A stretch of 41,766 nucleotides of DNA from Thermoanaerobaculia bacterium (GTDB lineage Bacteria; Acidobacteriota; Thermoanaerobaculia; Multivoradales; J023), in NCBI GenBank assembly GCA_028066595.1, contig JALCBJ010000050.1, positions 6,440 through 48,205 of the forward strand, in the 5' to 3' direction. Numbering within the stretch: position 1 is the stretch's first letter; every line of letters starts with the position of its first letter. Made by a program: the position numbers and the translations under genes. Below the pieces are notes generated by a model that saw only the letters and a program-made list of their open reading frames with translations, was not told the DNA's origin and made no database searches. This document shows, one piece after another, positions 18,454 to 26,388 of this stretch.

Positions 18454-21264
18454 TCATCCGGGCCACTCCACGCCGGCAGCAAGCGCTATCCGCTGTGCCT
18501 GCCACAGCAGCTCTTTGGCCTCCTCCCGCCGGCCGGTTTCGCGCAGGAGCTCCGCGCGATCTTCCAGGAACCGGATCCAAGCGGGATGGTCCGGCCCGAC
18601 CGTGCTGTCGAGAATCCTGTCGACGGTTTCGTAGGCCGACTCCGCTGCATCGACGTCGCCCCGGTCGCGGTAGAGGTTCGCCAGCTTGAGCAAGGCCGAG
18701 CCATACCTGGGGTTGTCCGGGCCGAGCGCTTCCACCACCAGATCTCGCGATCGCTCGAGGTCGGCCTGGGCAGCCCCGTGGTCGCCCCGGCGCCTACGGA
18801 CGTCGCCCAAGGTACCGAGATAGTGAGCCGTTTCATGGTGCTCGGCACCGAACGTCTGGACCGAGAGGTCGTACGCCTTTCGTGCAGCATCTTCCGCCTC
18901 TGCCAGTCGATCTGTCTGGCGGTAGATCTTCGCCAGGTTGTCCAACGTGCGGGCGTAGTCGGGATGATCTTCCCCGATCGCCTGGCCGAAGAGATCTAGG
19001 GCGCGTTCGAAGTGTTCCTCGGCTTCGAGCCAGCGGCGCCGGGTCGCCAGAGAGTTACCGACCCCTCCTAGGCACGCAGCGACTGCTGGATGCTCGGGTC
19101 CCAGAGCTTCGCGGAAGATACCGAGTGCCTTGCGGTAGCTGGCTTCGGCACGCGCAGGCTGTCCTTGCTTCGCATAGAGCGCGCCGAGGTTGCCATGCAG
19201 ATTGCCGATCTGAGGATGTCCGTCGCCCAGCGACTTGCGATGAATCGCGAGCGCTTCCAGGAAGATGGGCTCGGCTTCGTCGAGGCGTTCTTGGCGAAGG
19301 TAGACCAGGGCCAGGTTCGACAGAATCCGTCCGGCGTTGGAGTGGTCTGGCCCGAGCATCTGGCGACTGAGATCGAGCGCCCGGAGATAGAGCTCTTCGG
19401 CTTCGTCGAAGCGCCCCTGTTGCTCGACCGTGATCGCCAGCCCGTTGAGTGAGTCGATCAGATCGGGATGGTCGGTGCCGTGCAGCTCCTCCAGCATCGC
19501 CAGAGCCTGCCGATGGTGACCCTCCGCCTCCTCGACCTTGCCCTGCTGATCGTAGAGCTCGGCCAGCAGATAGAGCGAATTCGCCAGGCCTTCGCGGTCG
19601 TCCAGGTCGCGCTGGATGGCGAGGGCCTGCTGCAGCAGGCCCTCGGCCGCCTCGAAGTCTCCGCGTTTGGCCCGGACGGTAGAGCTCTGCTGCAGACTGT
19701 CGGCCGTCGACGAGTGATTCTCGCCGAATACCTGACGACGGATCGCCAGCGCTTCATCTGCCGCTTCGCCGGCTTCCTCGAATCGGCCTCGTGAAGCATG
19801 AACGTCAGCCATGTGCTGCCATGAATCTGCCAGAGCAGCTGGGTCGTCGCCATCTCTGCGGGTTTCGAGAGCTTCGAGGACCAGTGGCTCGGCTTGGTCG
19901 AACAGTCCCAGGTTGTGATAGATCACACCGATACTGTCGAGCACCCGTGCCCGCACCTGGGGCTGATCCTCGAGCTCACCGGTGATCTCTTTCGCGCCTC
20001 GATCCAAGATCTCTCGGGCGGTGATCGTGTTGCCTCGCGCTTCGCTGGGGTCGGAGACCGCGAAGATCGACATCATGAAGTCCAGGACGCGTTCGAGGTT
20101 TTCAGCGTGCCGGCGAACTTCCCGAGCCTCTTGCCGGATGCGAATCGCCTGGAAGGTCATGATGGCGGTGACCACGATCAAGGCGGCAACCGCTGCGAGC
20201 TTCAGCCGTTGCAGGCGGCGACGCGCTGGTGCGTCGCGGATCGATCGCAGCGCTTCTGCGGCTTCCGAGGCCGTCGGGCGGTCACTGGGGTCGAGCGACT
20301 CGAGTCGTTCGATCAGCGCTGTCCGATCGCCCGGCAGCCCTTCGATCTTGACCACCTTACCTTCGGCAACGAGAGAGTAGAGAAGTGCGGGGGAGACTCG
20401 CGGGTTGTAGGGCGCCGCTCCTGTCATCATCTCTTGCAGTACCAGACCCAAGGAGTAGACGTCGCTGGCCGGTGTTGCAGGCTCGCTACGCGCCTGCTCT
20501 GGACTCATGTATTGCGGCGTTCCCACCATCGAGCCGGTTTCGGTTCGGACTCCGGCTTCGAGGGCCGACATCGGCTGAGTCTCGCCGGGTGCCGCGGTGT
20601 CCCGGGCAGCGAAGGCGGGATGAGGTCGCACCTCGCCGGCGGGGGCCGGCGTGTTGTCGGACCCATCGCCCGTCATGGCGCGGGCGATCCCGAAGTCGAG
20701 GATCTTGAGCTCTCCGCTGTCCGTGACCATCACGTTGGCCGGCTTGAGGTCTCGATGTACGACGCCGCGGGCATGAGCTGCTGCTAGTGCTTCCGCCAGC
20801 GGTATCGCAATGTCCAGCTGTCGATCCGGATCGATCCCGTCCCGAATCAGATCTTTGAGGTTCTTTCCCTCGATCAGCTCCAAGATCAGGAAGTCGGCGC
20901 CGTCGCCCTCTACATAGTCATAGATCTGGCAGATGTTCGGGTGTTTGAGGAGAGAAAGGAGGCGTGCTTCGCGCAGGAATCGAGCCCGCATTTCGCGACT
21001 TTGTGCGCTACGCGAGCGAATACACTTGACGGCTACTTTTCGCTCGAGCCTCTCGTCGTATCCGAGATAGACCTTGCCCATGCCACCTTCGCCGAGCACG
21101 TCGACCAGCCGGATGGCGCCGATCTTTCTCCCCACCAGATCGCCGGCGAGCCGTTGGGCTTTGGGTAGCGCCACCGTAGGCGCGTCTTGCGGTGTTCCGG
21201 GCGCTTCTCGTGTCTCGGACTCGGGGTCGAGTTCCGGACGTCCGTCGCTATCCTGGGGGGGCAT
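18454..21264 (-). CDS. Receptor-like Ser/Thr protein kinase with TPR C-terminus
   Basis: A 936-residue PknB-type kinase. Residues 50-345 form the kinase domain: GEGGMGKVY loop (58-66), catalytic K80 in VAVK, HRDLKPAN (170-177), DFG (190-192), GTPQYMSPEQ (248-257) and SDVYSLGLVL. All catalytic residues are present, so it should be active. Between DFG and GTPQYMSPEQ an insertion of about 45 residues rich in Pro, Thr and Ser (200-245) enlarges the activation segment. A membrane helix follows (about 355-373), then roughly ten TPR repeats (430-930) of the kinesin-light-chain type. The segment SDPSEARGNTITAREILDRG after the helix is typical of Acidobacteriota receptor kinases. The start is strongly set by AGGAGGAG five bases before ATG 21264. 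No target is encoded next to it. Confidence 0.95.
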   Translation of the reverse strand: MPPQDSDGRPELDPESETREAPGTPQDAPTVALPKAQRLAGDLVGRKIGAIRLVDVLGEGGMGKVYLGYDERLERKVAVKCIRSRSAQSREMRARFLREARLLSLLKHPNICQIYDYVEGDGADFLILELIEGKNLKDLIRDGIDPDRQLDIAIPLAEALAAAHARGVVHRDLKPANVMVTDSGELKILDFGIARAMTGDGSDNTPAPAGEVRPHPAFAARDTAAPGETQPMSALEAGVRTETGSMVGTPQYMSPEQARSEPATPASDVYSLGLVLQEMMTGAAPYNPRVSPALLYSLVAEGKVVKIEGLPGDRTALIERLESLDPSDRPTASEAAEALRSIRDAPARRRLQRLKLAAVAALIVVTAIMTFQAIRIRQEAREVRRHAENLERVLDFMMSIFAVSDPSEARGNTITAREILDRGAKEITGELEDQPQVRARVLDSIGVIYHNLGLFDQAEPLVLEALETRRDGDDPAALADSWQHMADVHASRGRFEEAGEAADEALAIRRQVFGENHSSTADSLQQSSTVRAKRGDFEAAEGLLQQALAIQRDLDDREGLANSLYLLAELYDQQGKVEEAEGHHRQALAMLEELHGTDHPDLIDSLNGLAITVEQQGRFDEAEELYLRALDLSRQMLGPDHSNAGRILSNLALVYLRQERLDEAEPIFLEALAIHRKSLGDGHPQIGNLHGNLGALYAKQGQPARAEASYRKALGIFREALGPEHPAVAACLGGVGNSLATRRRWLEAEEHFERALDLFGQAIGEDHPDYARTLDNLAKIYRQTDRLAEAEDAARKAYDLSVQTFGAEHHETAHYLGTLGDVRRRRGDHGAAQADLERSRDLVVEALGPDNPRYGSALLKLANLYRDRGDVDAAESAYETVDRILDSTVGPDHPAWIRFLEDRAELLRETGRREEAKELLWQAQRIALAAGVEWPG

Positions 21265-21317
21265 TCCCGCTCCTCCTATGAACGATTGATTCGTTCCGAC
21301 CCTACCGCAGTCGCCCG

Positions 21318-21336
21318 ACCTACTGTTCCTGTAGGT
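21318..21336. promoter_or_regulatory. Operator-like inverted repeat in the divergent region
   Basis: ACCTAC, seven bases, GTAGGT, a perfect 6-bp inverted repeat centred at 21327 in the 153-bp gap between the divergent kinase (start 21264) and flavoprotein (start 21418). It could serve as a regulator site for either gene. Found by eye; the regulator is unknown. Confidence 0.3.
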
Positions 21337-21417
21337 TCATCTTGAGCCCGGCAACTACAGATCCTCAGCGTTCCCACCTCCGTACTGCAGCGTGAACGAC
21401 CGACAAGTGAAGACACC

Positions 21418-22818
21418 ATGACGACCGAGACGACGTTCGACGCCCTGATTATCGGTACGGGCCAGGCCGGACCATCACTGGCCGTTCGTTTGGCGCAGGC
21501 CGGCCTACGTACGGCCATCGTCGAGCGAAAACGCTTCGGCGGCACCTGTGTGAACTATGGCTGTATCCCGACGAAGGCTCTGGTGGCCTGCGCCCGTGCG
21601 GCGCATGTGGCCCGGCGAGCCGCTGACTTCGGTGTGATGTTGGATGGAGAGGTCCGAATGGACATGCGGGCGGTGCGACAGCGCACGCAGAAGATCATCC
21701 AAGAATCTAGCGGCGGGGTGGAGAAATGGCTGCGAAGCACCGAAGGCCTGACCGTGCTCGAGGGCCACGCGCGGTTCTCGGATCCACATTCGATCGAGAT
21801 CGAGGCGCCCAACGGACGGCGCCGCGTGCGAGCCGACAGGATCTTCGTCAACGTCGGTGCCAGACCTCGTGTGCCCGAGGTGCCGGGAATCGACGATATC
21901 GAGTACTTCACCAGTAGCTCGATGCTAGAGGTGAGTTTCTTGCCGGAGCACCTGGTGGTAGTCGGCGGCAGCTACGTAGGGCTCGAGTTTGCCCAGATGT
22001 TCCGACGATTCGGTAGCCGGGTCACAGTGATCGATCGCAACTCGCGACTGCTGGTTCGTGAGGATCCCGACGTCTCCCAGGCGATCCAGGAGATCCTCAC
22101 GGGAGAGGGGATCGACCTGCGCCTCAGCGCCGACTGTATCCAAGTGTCCAAGTCCGCGAACGGAGTCCAGGTCGGTGTCGACTGTGGAGAGGGCGCACCG
22201 ACCGTCGTGGGGAGTCACGTCTTGTTCGCCACCGGACGGTTGCCCAACACCCACGATCTGAACGCCGATGCCGCCGGCTTGCGGCTCGACGAGCGCGGGC
22301 TGATCCCGGTCGACGAAAACCTGCGCACCAATCTCGATCACGTCTGGGCACTCGGTGAGGTCAACGGCCGTGGAGCGTTCACCCATACGACCTACAACGA
22401 CTACGAGATCGCAGCGGCGAATCTGCTCGATGATGATCCCCGCAGCGTCGGCGATCGGATTCTCTGCTATGGCCTGTTCGTCGACCCGCCGTTGGCTCGG
22501 ATCGGCATGACCGAGGGGCAAGGGCGTGAGTCGGGTCGTGACGTCCTGATGGGTCGCATGAAGATGCAGCGGGTAGGACGCGCAAAGGAACGTGGTGAAA
22601 CCCAGGGCTTCATGAAGGTCCTCGTCGATGCCGGCACGAAGCGCATTCTCGGAGCTGCTCTTCTCGGAATCGAGGCCGACGAGGTCGTTCACTGTCTGCT
22701 CGACGTCATGTACGCAGACGCCCCCTACACCACGATCCAGCGTGCGGTCCACATCCACCCGACGGTCAGCGAGCTGATCCCGACCTTGTTGGGCGATCTG
22801 CGCCCGTTGAGCGCCTAG
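21418..22818 (+). CDS. Class I FAD-dependent pyridine nucleotide-disulfide oxidoreductase (MerA/Lpd-like)
   Basis: Soluble flavoprotein, 466 residues, that passes NAD(P)H electrons through FAD to a redox-active disulfide. It has FAD loop GTGQAG (13-18), redox pair C44 and C49 in GGTCVNYGCIPTK, an NAD-binding loop VVGGSYVGLEFA, a second FAD-contact motif ALGEVNGRGAFTHT, and the C-terminal active-site His447/Glu452 in HIHPTVSELIP. It resembles mercuric-reductase-like and dihydrolipoamide-dehydrogenase-like proteins but has no N-terminal heavy-metal domain and no C-terminal vicinal cysteines, so mercury reduction is unlikely. No 2-oxoacid dehydrogenase genes are nearby. The physiological electron acceptor is unknown. 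Its stop is only 6 bp from the convergent kinase gene. Confidence 0.92.
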   Translation: MTTETTFDALIIGTGQAGPSLAVRLAQAGLRTAIVERKRFGGTCVNYGCIPTKALVACARAAHVARRAADFGVMLDGEVRMDMRAVRQRTQKIIQESSGGVEKWLRSTEGLTVLEGHARFSDPHSIEIEAPNGRRRVRADRIFVNVGARPRVPEVPGIDDIEYFTSSSMLEVSFLPEHLVVVGGSYVGLEFAQMFRRFGSRVTVIDRNSRLLVREDPDVSQAIQEILTGEGIDLRLSADCIQVSKSANGVQVGVDCGEGAPTVVGSHVLFATGRLPNTHDLNADAAGLRLDERGLIPVDENLRTNLDHVWALGEVNGRGAFTHTTYNDYEIAAANLLDDDPRSVGDRILCYGLFVDPPLARIGMTEGQGRESGRDVLMGRMKMQRVGRAKERGETQGFMKVLVDAGTKRILGAALLGIEADEVVHCLLDVMYADAPYTTIQRAVHIHPTVSELIPTLLGDLRPLSA

Positions 22819-22824
22819 GCAGCG

Positions 22825-25467
22825 TCAGGCCCGAAGGGTCTCCAGATCCGTCAGCAGCGAGTCGACGACATCGAAGCGGTCGTCGCGGTCTCGGGCCAGG
22901 CTGCGCTGAATGATGCGCTCCAGATCCTTCGGGATCTCCGGCCAGTGAACGCTCGGCGGGGGCGGATCTTCCTGCAGCTTGTGTTGCAGTAGCTGCATGA
23001 GATTCTTGTCCCGCGGAAACGGCAGGACACCGGTGAAGATCTCGTAGAACGCAACGCCACAGGCGTAGATATCGGCGCGGACGTCGGGCTCTTTGCCTTG
23101 TAGCTGCTCGGGTGCCAGGTAAAAGGGAGTTCCGACCAGACCGCCCGTGTCTTGGGTCGACTGGGTCTTGCCGCGGATCGGTTGGGCGATACCGAAGTCC
23201 ATCAGCTTGAGGTTGCCTGTGGGGTCGAGAATGACGTTTTCCGGCTTGATGTCGCGATGCAGGACCCCTTGAGAATGGGCAGCCGCCAGACCTCGGCAGA
23301 GCTGACGGGCCATATGCAGACCGGCGGAGAGAGGAAGTCTGCCGCTCTCTTCCAGCAGCCGCTTCAGCGTGACGCCTCGAACGAATTCCATGGAGATGAA
23401 AGGGAAGCCATCGGCCTCACCGAAGTCGAAGGTCCGTAACACATTGGGGTGGGCGATCTTCCTTGCCAGGCGAAGCTCGTCTTTCAGGCGGTCGAGGCCC
23501 GACGGCTCGTCGAATACGTCATGGCGCAGCATCTTCAGTGCCACGAGCTCGTCGAGCTTGCGATCGCGAGCCTTGTAGACCACGCCCATCCCGCCCGCGC
23601 CCAGTTGTGTCAGGATCTCGAACCGCTCTGCCAGAACGCTGCCTGGCCCCAACACGCCCAGGGTGACCGCGCCGGTACGACCACCGGTCTGAATGGCGGT
23701 CTCGCGCAGGGTCGAGAGATCGACCGTGGCGTCGAGCTCCGGGATGTCGAGGCGAGCGGCTTGGGCGCGATCGAGGGCCCAGAACATCTCATCGGAGACC
23801 GACGAGCGATGGTTCTTCGGATTGAGGTTGGCGAGCTTCATGGGCTCGCGCACGTCGTCGTGGCAGGACTCGGCGACCAGGAGCGTGCTGTCTGGGCTGA
23901 CCCGCAGCAAGGCCTCCAGAAGATCGAGCGTCGGTCCTGCGACGGTATAGCTCGGCTTGTTGTGCCAGGTGATCGTTCCCGACACGGTGCTTCCGGCGGC
24001 CATCGCCACGGCGACCGAGAAGTCGAGTGGCAGGCTCAGCACTTTGGCCGCCGCGCCCAGCGCGCGTTCGCTACGCACCGCACCTTCGAAACTCGCGAGG
24101 ATTCGGCTGCCGCCAGCGGTCTCGATGGCGCCGCCTTGTTGCAACACGGCCCGGGTGAGATGTCGTAGGTCTCCGGAGAGACGGCCCATGATCTCCTGAG
24201 GCCGAGTGGCATCTGGCTTCTCTCCATACCAACCACGCAGCTCGATACCGAGTAGGGTCACCGTCTTGCGGCTGGCCGGCACTTCGTCCGAGGCCTCGGC
24301 ATCTTGGTCGGGCAAAGTGCGGGTCAACTCCGTGAGATAGACCTGCATGTCTCGTTTCTCGCGAAGCTCCGCCAGCAGATGATCGAACGCTCGGGCCAGG
24401 AGGCCGATCTCGTCGTTCCGATCCTGACCTCGTACCGATTGTGTGTAGTCGCCGGACGCTGCCGCCGCTGATGCTCTCGCCAGTCTGCGCAACGGCTCGA
24501 GGAGGCGTCTCGGGAGCAGGAAAGACAGCGCAAGGGCGATGGCCAATACGCCCAAACCGGCCCAGATCATCGTACGATTGATGCGGTTGAAAGGTGCGAA
24601 GGCCTGATCGATGGATCCCAGATTCACCAGCGCCCCGACGATTTCGCCGCTCACGTCCCGGACGGGTACGCTCTTGACGAGCCATCGGCCTCGATCCAGC
24701 TCCATTTCGGAGACGGAACCGTCTTCCGACGCGAAGTCGATACTCTCGGCCGCCATGGAGCGCAACATTTCCGACCCGTTGGCCGAGAGGGAGGTCCCGA
24801 CCGGTACGGCTTGGCCCGCCCCGGGCAGTGCCAGGAAGGTGACTTCGGTTCCCGTCAGCTTCTGAAGATCTCCAGCGGTCTCGTCGTCGACCTCGTAGGC
24901 GGTGATCAGGAATCCCTCCAGGAGACCCGAGATGCCCAAGGGCACCAGGACGGAGTGGTAGAGCTTGTCACCGTTGGCCCAGATGCCTTCGGAGACGTAC
25001 TCGCCACTCTCGACCGGGACGCGATAGATCGCCTCGTCGGACAAGTCATCGTCGCCTCCCTGCTGGTCGGTCCGTGCGATGACAAGACCATCGGGATCGA
25101 GGACGATCGCGAACGTGAAGCCGAGGTCGCGCTGCCGCTCGTCGAGCTGATCGATCAGAGACAGGGGACTATTGGTCTCCATGGCTTCCGCCACGTAGGC
25201 CACGAAGTTCGGATTATCGGAAACGGTCAAAGACCGAAGGTAGAGCTGCTCCAAGAGATCTTGGCCCGCTTTGGACTGTACGTTGACCGCACGTTCCAGG
25301 TCGGCGCTTACCTCTTGGAAACAAACTACGCTGCCGATCCAGTGGGTGACACCGACAGCAACGGCCACGGATGCGACCACGAGCAGAGCGGAGAAGAGGG
25401 CAAAACGGAGCCCGAGGCCTAGTCCTCCTCGTGGGTCACGCTTCTTCGGTTCAATAGGCTTTGCCAC
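22825..25467 (-). CDS. Transmembrane HAMP sensor with degenerate cyclase domain and C-terminal Ser/Thr kinase
   Basis: An 880-residue protein with an uncommon domain order. A membrane helix (about 21-42) is followed by a periplasmic sensor region (43-298, Cache-like), a second helix (299-318) and HAMP (319-372, LLEPLRRLARASAAAASGDY). Residues 400-560 resemble a class III adenylate/guanylate cyclase: GWYGEKPD, GGAIETAGGSRILASF, SYTVAGPTLDLLEAL. The metal-binding Asp residues are replaced (Glu409 in the first site, Gly-Gly-Ser in the second), so it is probably a non-catalytic regulatory domain. The kinase domain is at 616-875: GAGGMGVVY, K645, HRDIKPEN (737-744), DFG (757-759), with all catalytic residues. 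The start is GTG 25467 with AGGAAG upstream, overlapping the cupredoxin gene by 17 bp. Confidence 0.9.
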   Translation of the reverse strand: MAKPIEPKKRDPRGGLGLGLRFALFSALLVVASVAVAVGVTHWIGSVVCFQEVSADLERAVNVQSKAGQDLLEQLYLRSLTVSDNPNFVAYVAEAMETNSPLSLIDQLDERQRDLGFTFAIVLDPDGLVIARTDQQGGDDDLSDEAIYRVPVESGEYVSEGIWANGDKLYHSVLVPLGISGLLEGFLITAYEVDDETAGDLQKLTGTEVTFLALPGAGQAVPVGTSLSANGSEMLRSMAAESIDFASEDGSVSEMELDRGRWLVKSVPVRDVSGEIVGALVNLGSIDQAFAPFNRINRTMIWAGLGVLAIALALSFLLPRRLLEPLRRLARASAAAASGDYTQSVRGQDRNDEIGLLARAFDHLLAELREKRDMQVYLTELTRTLPDQDAEASDEVPASRKTVTLLGIELRGWYGEKPDATRPQEIMGRLSGDLRHLTRAVLQQGGAIETAGGSRILASFEGAVRSERALGAAAKVLSLPLDFSVAVAMAAGSTVSGTITWHNKPSYTVAGPTLDLLEALLRVSPDSTLLVAESCHDDVREPMKLANLNPKNHRSSVSDEMFWALDRAQAARLDIPELDATVDLSTLRETAIQTGGRTGAVTLGVLGPGSVLAERFEILTQLGAGGMGVVYKARDRKLDELVALKMLRHDVFDEPSGLDRLKDELRLARKIAHPNVLRTFDFGEADGFPFISMEFVRGVTLKRLLEESGRLPLSAGLHMARQLCRGLAAAHSQGVLHRDIKPENVILDPTGNLKLMDFGIAQPIRGKTQSTQDTGGLVGTPFYLAPEQLQGKEPDVRADIYACGVAFYEIFTGVLPFPRDKNLMQLLQHKLQEDPPPPSVHWPEIPKDLERIIQRSLARDRDDRFDVVDSLLTDLETLRA

Positions 25468-26167
25468 GTCGCTTCCTCGTATAGGGCTTGCCGAACTTGT
25501 TGCGATGGCGCGGAATCTGATCCTTGGTCAACTGAAGGTCCAGCAGCAGCGGGGCGTCGAGTGGCAGAGAGACGTCGAGCGTCTTCGGTTCGGCGCGGTG
25601 GTGCCAGACTGTCAGGCGACCCGGACCCGGTGGAACATCGGCCAACCGGAAGGATCCGTCACGTCCGAGGCGAGAGAAGAAGGGTGTTTCGAGTACCGCC
25701 ACGTAAGCGACCATGGCATGGTGGACGTTGCAGAACACGCGCACGACTCCAGGATGCTCGAATCGTTTCTCTTCAGCGTCCCCGCCGCGGTAAAGCCCCA
25801 GATCGAATCGATTTCGTCCGCTGACGGAGAAGACATTGTGAAGGATCGGATCTTGGTTCGGAAAGCTCACGGTCGAGCCTACCGGCACCGGCAGGACTTT
25901 GGGCTGAAACTCCTTGCGAACCGTGATCATCTCGAACGGTTCGTCGGGAGGTGCTACGGAGACATCCGCCTCGGGCTCGAACCAGACCAAGGCGGTGCGG
26001 AACTCTTTGCCGGTCTGGTCCTTGCGTCCGTCCAGCAGCTGAAGGGTGCCTTCGATCGAGGAATCCGCACCGGTGGATGCTCCGACGAAGAGGAGCGCCC
26101 ACGTCGAGAGCAGCAGAAAACCTAGAGATCGAAACGGGAGCTGGGTCTTGAAAAAACGGCTGAGCAA
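25451..26167 (-). CDS. Exported cupredoxin-like (type 1 copper) protein
   Basis: A 238-residue exported protein starting at TTG 26167 with CCGGAG five bases upstream. The signal peptide core is SLGFLLLSTWALLFVGAS. The cupredoxin fold has PVGSTVSFPNQDPILHNVFS with ligand H110, and FCNVHHAM with C146, H149 and M152, the His/Cys/His/Met set of type 1 copper sites as in methylamine-utilisation-type cupredoxins. The C-terminal half (DGSFRLADVPPGPGRLTVWH) is a carboxypeptidase-regulatory-like beta domain and the tail is highly basic (KPYTRKRRGKAY). It overlaps the downstream sensor kinase by 17 bp, which strongly suggests a functional pair: a periplasmic copper or redox protein and its membrane sensor. 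Copper binding is inferred from residues only. Confidence 0.85.
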   Translation of the reverse strand: MLSRFFKTQLPFRSLGFLLLSTWALLFVGASTGADSSIEGTLQLLDGRKDQTGKEFRTALVWFEPEADVSVAPPDEPFEMITVRKEFQPKVLPVPVGSTVSFPNQDPILHNVFSVSGRNRFDLGLYRGGDAEEKRFEHPGVVRVFCNVHHAMVAYVAVLETPFFSRLGRDGSFRLADVPPGPGRLTVWHHRAEPKTLDVSLPLDAPLLLDLQLTKDQIPRHRNKFGKPYTRKRRGKAY

Positions 26168-26353
26168 GCGAACTCCGGGGGTTGATCGTCTCCAGGGTCT
26201 GGGCGGATGTGGAGGAACGGACTCGGTCCGAGGTTAGCAGATGGTCGCTCGGGTCCGGCGCTCAAGGTACGAGAGTTGGACGCTACAAGATCTGTCTACG
26301 TATCATCGGATGCCGGAAGGTCCGGCGCCCGCATTGAATCCATCGCTTCAGCA

Positions 26354-26370
26354 GTCCGGATGTTCCGGAC
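26354..26370. promoter_or_regulatory. Perfect 17-bp inverted repeat upstream of the ClpX-like gene
   Basis: GTCCGGA, TGT, TCCGGAC is a perfect 7-bp inverted repeat with a 3-base spacer, ending 18 bp before ATG 26389. Each arm also contains the palindrome TCCGGA. It could be an operator or a 5'-UTR hairpin. A weak promoter candidate (TTGGAC 26276-26281, 19 bases, TATCAT 26301-26306) lies upstream, which would put the repeat in the transcript leader. Confidence 0.4.
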
Positions 26371-26388
26371 GACTACGAGGTTCTTCCG

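Noticed and set aside
21418..22818. Calling the flavoprotein a mercuric reductase
   Set aside because: It lacks the heavy-metal-associated domain and the C-terminal cysteine pair, and no mer genes are nearby.
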